Source: Tardiphaga sp. vice304
GTDB taxonomy: Bacteria > Pseudomonadota > Alphaproteobacteria > Rhizobiales > Xanthobacteraceae
DNA length: 64,000 bases
Direction: 5' to 3'
Assembly: GCF_007018905.1 (NCBI RefSeq)
Contig: NZ_CP041402.1
Location: 3,026,001-3,090,000, forward strand
Shown: positions 60,258-64,000 of the stretch, one piece after another
Layout: each line of letters starts with the position of its first letter
Position numbering within the stretch: the stretch's first letter is position 1
Made by a program: the position numbers and the translations under genes
Notes under the pieces: generated by a model
The model's database searches: none
The model's input: the letters and a program-made list of their open reading frames with translations, nothing else
Told to the model about the DNA's origin: nothing

Positions 60258-61226
60258 ATGACGACGATTACTGAAAACGCCATTCCGCAGCCGCGCCGTC
60301 GCATCAACGATGCGATGATCGCGTTCGTCCTGATGACCGCGTTGCTGGCGGTGGTGCCGCTGACCGGTGTCTATCCGTTCTTCGTGATGCAGGCCTTGTG
60401 CTTTGCGCTTCTGGCCTGCGCCTTCAATTTGCTGATCGGCTACGGCGGGTTGTTGTCGTTCGGCCATGCGATGTTCCTCGGCACCGCCGGCTATTTCACG
60501 GCGCACGCGCTCAAAGTCTGGGGGCTGTCGCCGGAACTCGGCATTCTCGTCGGCACCGTCGGCGCCGGCGCGCTGGCGGTCATCACCGGGCTGATTGCGA
60601 TCCGCCGCCAGGGCATTTACTTCGCCATGATCACGCTGGCGTTGTCGCAGCTGTTGTACTTCGTCTATCTGCAGACGCCGTTCACCCATGGCGAGGACGG
60701 CATCCAGGGCATCCCGCAGGGCAAGCTGTTCGGCATCTTCAACCTCGCCAATTCGACCACGCTGTATTACGTGATCCTGGCCGGCTTCCTGCTCGGCTTC
60801 CTTTTGATCTACCGCACCATCAACTCGCCGTTCGGCGAGGTGCTGAAGGCGATCCGCGAGAACGAGCCGCGCGCGATTTCGCTGGGCTACAAGACTGACC
60901 AGTACAAGCTGATGGCCTTCATCCTGTCCGGCGCGCTGGCGGGCTTCGCCGGCTCGCTGAAAGTGTTCGTGGCGCAGAACGCCTCGCTCACCGACGTACA
61001 CTGGACGATGTCCGGCGAGATCGTGCTGATCACGCTGGTCGGCGGCCTCGGCACCTTGTTCGGCCCGGTGGTCGGCGCCTTCGTCATCATCGCCATGCAG
61101 CAATATCTCGCCGGCTTCGGCCAGTGGGTGACGGTGATCCAGGGCGTGATCTTCGTGGTCTGTGTGCTGACTTTCCGCCGCGGGATCATCGGCGAGATCG
61201 GGCATTACTTCAAACGCTCGCTGTAA
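60258..61226 (+). CDS. livM: Branched-chain-type ABC transporter permease LivM
   Basis: Integral membrane protein of 322 residues with eight to ten membrane segments. Family marks are LACAFNLLIGYGGLLSFGHAMFLG, RRQGIYFAMITLALSQLLYF and the coupling loop AIRENEPRAISLGYKTDQYKL. It completes the transporter: two ATPases, two binding proteins and two permeases in one direction. A strong hairpin follows. Confidence 0.94.
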   Translation: MTTITENAIPQPRRRINDAMIAFVLMTALLAVVPLTGVYPFFVMQALCFALLACAFNLLIGYGGLLSFGHAMFLGTAGYFTAHALKVWGLSPELGILVGTVGAGALAVITGLIAIRRQGIYFAMITLALSQLLYFVYLQTPFTHGEDGIQGIPQGKLFGIFNLANSTTLYYVILAGFLLGFLLIYRTINSPFGEVLKAIRENEPRAISLGYKTDQYKLMAFILSGALAGFAGSLKVFVAQNASLTDVHWTMSGEIVLITLVGGLGTLFGPVVGAFVIIAMQQYLAGFGQWVTVIQGVIFVVCVLTFRRGIIGEIGHYFKRSL

Positions 61227-61250
61227 TCCGGACGCTTGAACCTTGAGAAT

Positions 61251-61276
61251 GTCGTCCCCGCTTTCGCGGGGACGAC
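61251..61276. terminator. Hairpin between livM and the chemoreceptor gene
   Basis: Eleven-base perfect stem GTCGTCCCCGC (61251-61261) with GCGGGGACGAC (61266-61276), loop TTTC. It lies between two convergent genes and is symmetrical, so it can serve both. It has no T run and belongs to a common intergenic repeat type. Confidence 0.65.
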
Positions 61277-61295
61277 TGGTGGCGTGGTCGGGGTG

Positions 61296-63290
61296 TCACG
61301 CCGCCCTCACGGTCGCGAGAAACTTCTCCACCTCGGTCTTGAGCCGGTTGCTCTCGCCGGACAATTGTTGCGCCGACGTCAACACCTGTGCGGATGCCGA
61401 ACCGGTCTCGCTGGCGCCGCGGCTCATTTCAACGATCTGATGATTGACCTCACCGGATCCCGCGGTGGCGCGTTCCACGTTGCGTGCAATTTCGCTGGTC
61501 ACGGCCTGCTGTTTGTCGACCGCCACCGAACTGTTGCTGGCGATGTCCGACAGCCGGTCGATGGTGGTGCTGATCAGCTTGATCGCCGCCACCGAAACCT
61601 CGGTCGCGGTCTGCATGCCGCCGATCTGCGTCCGGATTTCGCTGGTCGCCGTGGCGGTCTGCGCCGCCAGCATCTTCACCTCCTGGGCGACCACCGCAAA
61701 GCCCCGGCCGGTATCGCCCGCGCGGGCGGCCTCGATGGTGGCATTGAGCGCCAGCAGGTTGGTCTGCTGGGCAATCTTGGCGATGAGGTCGACTACCGTC
61801 CCGATCTTCACCGCGGCCTGTGACAACGCGATGATCTTTAGGTCGGTGTCCTGGACCTGGCGTACCGCTGCGCCGGCGATCTCGGTGGATTCCGACAACT
61901 GGCGGCCCATCTCGCGGACCGACATCGACATCTCGTCGGTCGCGGAGGCCACCGACCGGACGTGGGAGGACGCTTCCGTCGACGCCGTGGTGACGCTGTG
62001 GGCGAGCGTTTCGGTCAACTGGGCCGTTGCCGTCAGCGTCACCGCCGTCGCCTCCAGCTCGGTCGAGGCCGTCGACACGGTGTTGATGATTTCGCCAACC
62101 GCGTTCTCAAACGCATCGGCAATCCGGCGCATCTCCGCCTTGCGTTGCGCGCTGGCGATGTGGTCGCGCTCGATCCTGGCATCGGCCTCGAGCCGGGCCC
62201 GGTCGGCCGCCTTGATCTTGAACGCTTCCACGGCTCTGGCCATCGCGCCGATCTCGTCGGTGCGGCCGAGGCCCGGCAACACCACGTCGAACTCGCCATC
62301 GGCGAGCTGCTGCATGGCGCGTGTCATGCGGGAGATCGATTTTGCAATTCGGTGGCCGAAGATCAAGGCCAGCAGGCCGATGACCGGAATGGCGATCCGG
62401 ATCGTCCACGACAGCAGGTCGCGGCTCTCGTCGGCATGTCGCGTGGCGGCCTCGTAGCGCTCGGTCGCAAACTGGCTGAGTTCCGTCAACGGCGGCCGCG
62501 TGCGTTCGAAGACACTGGCGAAATCTTCGGCCTCTTCGTTGAGCGAACCCTGGCTGACGCTGTAGGCCATGAAGCTGCTCTCGTAGCTGCGTATCAGCGT
62601 GGCCATCTCGGCGCTCTGGCCGGCCGGCAACGCCAGTGCTTTCAGCGCTGTTTCGAAATCGCTGACGCGCTCGCGCAGCCGGTCAAAATATTTGTCCTCG
62701 CCGCGGAGCGCAAAATCCTTCTCGTTGACGCGCATCATCCAGAACAGCATCGCGAGTTGTGGCTGCTGCAATTCGCCCAGGCGTTGCTCGACGTGACGCG
62801 CCGCTGCGGCCATCTTGCCTTGCAGGCCGTCTTTCTCGGTGAAGCCGATGATGCGTTGCGCCGCGACGATATTGTGAAAGCGGGTGGCATAGAGATTCAT
62901 GCCCGATCGCAGCGCCGAGATCTGCTTCGGCGCGTCGGTCTTCAGCGCTTCCAGCAGTTTCTCGGTGGCCGTCAAATGCGCGAGGGCCTGCTTCAGCACC
63001 TGATCGTGTCGATCGACCAGCTTTTCGCCGGGCTTGCGCAGGAAGGCCGCGCCGATCTGGCCGGCTTCCGAATAATTGTCGGACAGGCTGGTCACATCTG
63101 CGCGCAGCAACACGCTGCTGTCGGCCTGTTGCTGGGCGGCGCTGCCGTAGTGCAGGCCTGCAAGGCAGATCGCGCCGGTCAGCGCGACGCCCGCCAGCGC
63201 CAGCATCGCGATCTGCAGTCGCAGACCGATCCGAAGTCGGGAAACAGATAGTCGCTGACGAAAAGATTCGTGATGGCGTAGCCCGAACAT
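61296..63290 (-). CDS. Methyl-accepting chemotaxis protein
   Basis: Receptor of 664 residues. A first membrane segment at about residues 27-47 and a second near 300-325 ([21 protein letters not shown]) enclose a periplasmic helical-bundle sensor of about 250 residues. A HAMP domain follows ([23 protein letters not shown]), then a signalling coiled coil whose tip contains [30 protein letters not shown]. There is no C-terminal CheR-binding pentapeptide. ATG 63290 starts MFGLRHHES; in-frame codons upstream look non-coding. The ligand is unknown. Confidence 0.93.
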   Translation of the reverse strand: MFGLRHHESFRQRLSVSRLRIGLRLQIAMLALAGVALTGAICLAGLHYGSAAQQQADSSVLLRADVTSLSDNYSEAGQIGAAFLRKPGEKLVDRHDQVLKQALAHLTATEKLLEALKTDAPKQISALRSGMNLYATRFHNIVAAQRIIGFTEKDGLQGKMAAAARHVEQRLGELQQPQLAMLFWMMRVNEKDFALRGEDKYFDRLRERVSDFETALKALALPAGQSAEMATLIRSYESSFMAYSVSQGSLNEEAEDFASVFERTRPPLTELSQFATERYEAATRHADESRDLLSWTIRIAIPVIGLLALIFGHRIAKSISRMTRAMQQLADGEFDVVLPGLGRTDEIGAMARAVEAFKIKAADRARLEADARIERDHIASAQRKAEMRRIADAFENAVGEIINTVSTASTELEATAVTLTATAQLTETLAHSVTTASTEASSHVRSVASATDEMSMSVREMGRQLSESTEIAGAAVRQVQDTDLKIIALSQAAVKIGTVVDLIAKIAQQTNLLALNATIEAARAGDTGRGFAVVAQEVKMLAAQTATATSEIRTQIGGMQTATEVSVAAIKLISTTIDRLSDIASNSSVAVDKQQAVTSEIARNVERATAGSGEVNHQIVEMSRGASETGSASAQVLTSAQQLSGESNRLKTEVEKFLATVRAA

Positions 63291-63410
63291 GGCAATGGTC
63301 CCCTGACACCGACGTCGTGCGCTTCTAGGCGGCCATTTCTGAATCAATGCATAATGGTAACGAGATACGCAAAACTGTATTTTTTCGAATGGGCGAATTT
63401 TGTGATGTGC

Positions 63411-63422
63411 CTGTCACATGGC
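63411..63422. repeat. Left arm of a 12-base inverted repeat upstream of the DUF47 gene
   Basis: CTGTCACATGGC at 63411-63422 is the exact reverse complement of GCCATGTGACAG at 63488-63499. The right arm is part of a PHO-box-like site. Confidence 0.6.
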
Positions 63423-63481
63423 GACAGAAAGCGGTGGATGGACACCGCCCGTGCATTTTCCCGACCCCGTCAAAATGCTTT

Positions 63482-63499
63482 ATGACAGCCATGTGACAG
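63482..63499 (-). promoter_or_regulatory. PHO-box-like PhoB site
   Basis: Read on the minus strand the sequence is CTGTCAC-ATGG-CTGTCAT: two seven-base direct repeats with a four-base spacer, the classic PhoB pattern with one mismatch. It ends 49 bases before the DUF47 start codon and points away from that gene. Confidence 0.6.
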
Positions 63500-63547
63500 G
63501 GTGCCGCCTGCCGGCGTGCCCTGAGCCTTCCTGACATCCGGGTCAAC

Positions 63548-64000
63548 ATGCTGCGCTGGTTTCGAACTTTTTTGCCGCGTGAAGAGCGCTTCTTCGATCT
63601 GTTCGCCCGCCATTCGGCGACTGTGGTGCTGGGCGCCGAAGCGCTGCAGGGCGTGTTGCGCGGCGGCGAAGAGACGCCGGTGTACTGCCAGCGCGTCAAC
63701 CAGTTCGAGAACGATGCCGACGCCATCACGCGGGAAGTGCTGACCGCGGTGCGTCGCACCTTTATCACCCCGTTCGACCGCGTCGACATCAAGAACCTGA
63801 TCACCGCGCTGGACGATTCCATCGACCAGATGCAGCAGACCGCCAAGGCGGTGATCCTGTTTGAGGTGCGCCAATTCGAGCCGCCGATGCGCGAGATCGG
63901 CACGCTGCTGGTCGAATGCGCCAAGCTGGTCAGCCGCGCGCTGCCCTTGATGCAGAACATCGGCGACAATGTCGGGCTTTTGACCGCCATCACCGAGGAA
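63548..64000 (+). CDS. DUF47/PhoU-like phosphate-transport regulator (5' part)
   Basis: The frame is open from ATG 63548 to the end of the window, giving 151 residues of a longer protein. The start MLRWFRTFLPREERFFDLFARHSATVVLGAEAL and the helical repeats NQFENDADAITREVLTAVRRTFITPFDRVDIKNLITALDDSIDQMQQTAKAV match the DUF47 family, PhoU-like helical bundles usually encoded beside a low-affinity Pit phosphate permease. The next gene is therefore probably pit, outside the window. A PHO-box-like site upstream fits phosphate control. Confidence 0.9.
   Translation, partial: MLRWFRTFLPREERFFDLFARHSATVVLGAEALQGVLRGGEETPVYCQRVNQFENDADAITREVLTAVRRTFITPFDRVDIKNLITALDDSIDQMQQTAKAVILFEVRQFEPPMREIGTLLVECAKLVSRALPLMQNIGDNVGLLTAITEE

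Overview
The window looks like chromosomal DNA of an alphaproteobacterium in the Bradyrhizobium/Rhodopseudomonas/Nitrobacter group (Rhizobiales). The evidence is uniformly high G+C, a gene order typical of that group (lpxI-lpxB, gltA, gltX, comEC, lexA, moeA-moaC-trpC-trpD-ppiD, tpiA-secG-pyrG-kdsA-eno, ftsB-pdh operon, glyA-nrdR-ribD-ribE-ribH-nusB-thiL-hppA), an E1-beta subunit carrying its own lipoyl domain, a direct-repeat GTTC-N7-GTTC SOS box, and many short hairpin repeats between genes. I see no tRNA, rRNA or CRISPR array. The first gene (lpxI) and the last gene (DUF47 protein) run off the window.

Layout: 0-2.9 kb lipid A synthesis, then citrate synthase on the other strand. 3-9.5 kb gltX, a HigBA-type toxin-antitoxin pair, glnS and comEC. 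9.5-16.2 kb a minus-strand run ppiD, trpD, trpC, moaC, moeA, lexA. 16.4-22.7 kb tpiA, secG, pyrG, a BrnTA toxin-antitoxin pair, a NIPSNAP protein, kdsA and an MFS transporter. 22.7-24.7 kb a small accessory cluster around a caspase-family protease. 25-28 kb an orphan pstB-like ATPase, queF and eno. 28.1-30.9 kb a large secreted glycosidase/RTX protein. 31-38 kb alpha/beta hydrolases, a prenylcysteine-type methyltransferase, an oxidoreductase, transporters and a flavin reductase. 37.7-45.2 kb ftsB, a TetR regulator and the pyruvate dehydrogenase operon, interrupted between pdhC and lpdA by a DUF559 nuclease gene set between inverted hairpin repeats. 45.4-53.5 kb glyA, nrdR, the riboflavin genes, nusB, thiL and the proton-pumping pyrophosphatase hppA. 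53.9-61.2 kb an ArsC-like protein, a PAS protein and a complete branched-chain-amino-acid-type ABC transporter with two tandem binding proteins. 61.3-64 kb a chemotaxis receptor and the start of a PhoU-like DUF47 gene behind a PHO-box-like site.

Most of the window is housekeeping. Three places are the most worth a second look. The first is the caspase cluster: a caspase-fold protease with intact His/Cys dyad but a frameshift, next to a nine-cysteine protein, a zinc-ribbon protein and a two-TM-segment protein. The second is a repeat family whose second hairpin changes sequence from copy to copy while keeping its pairing; it occurs as inverted pairs at three loci, one pair enclosing the DUF559 nuclease gene. 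The third is a set of operator-like palindromes placed tightly against start codons (BrnTA, TetR) or between genes (HigBA, liv).
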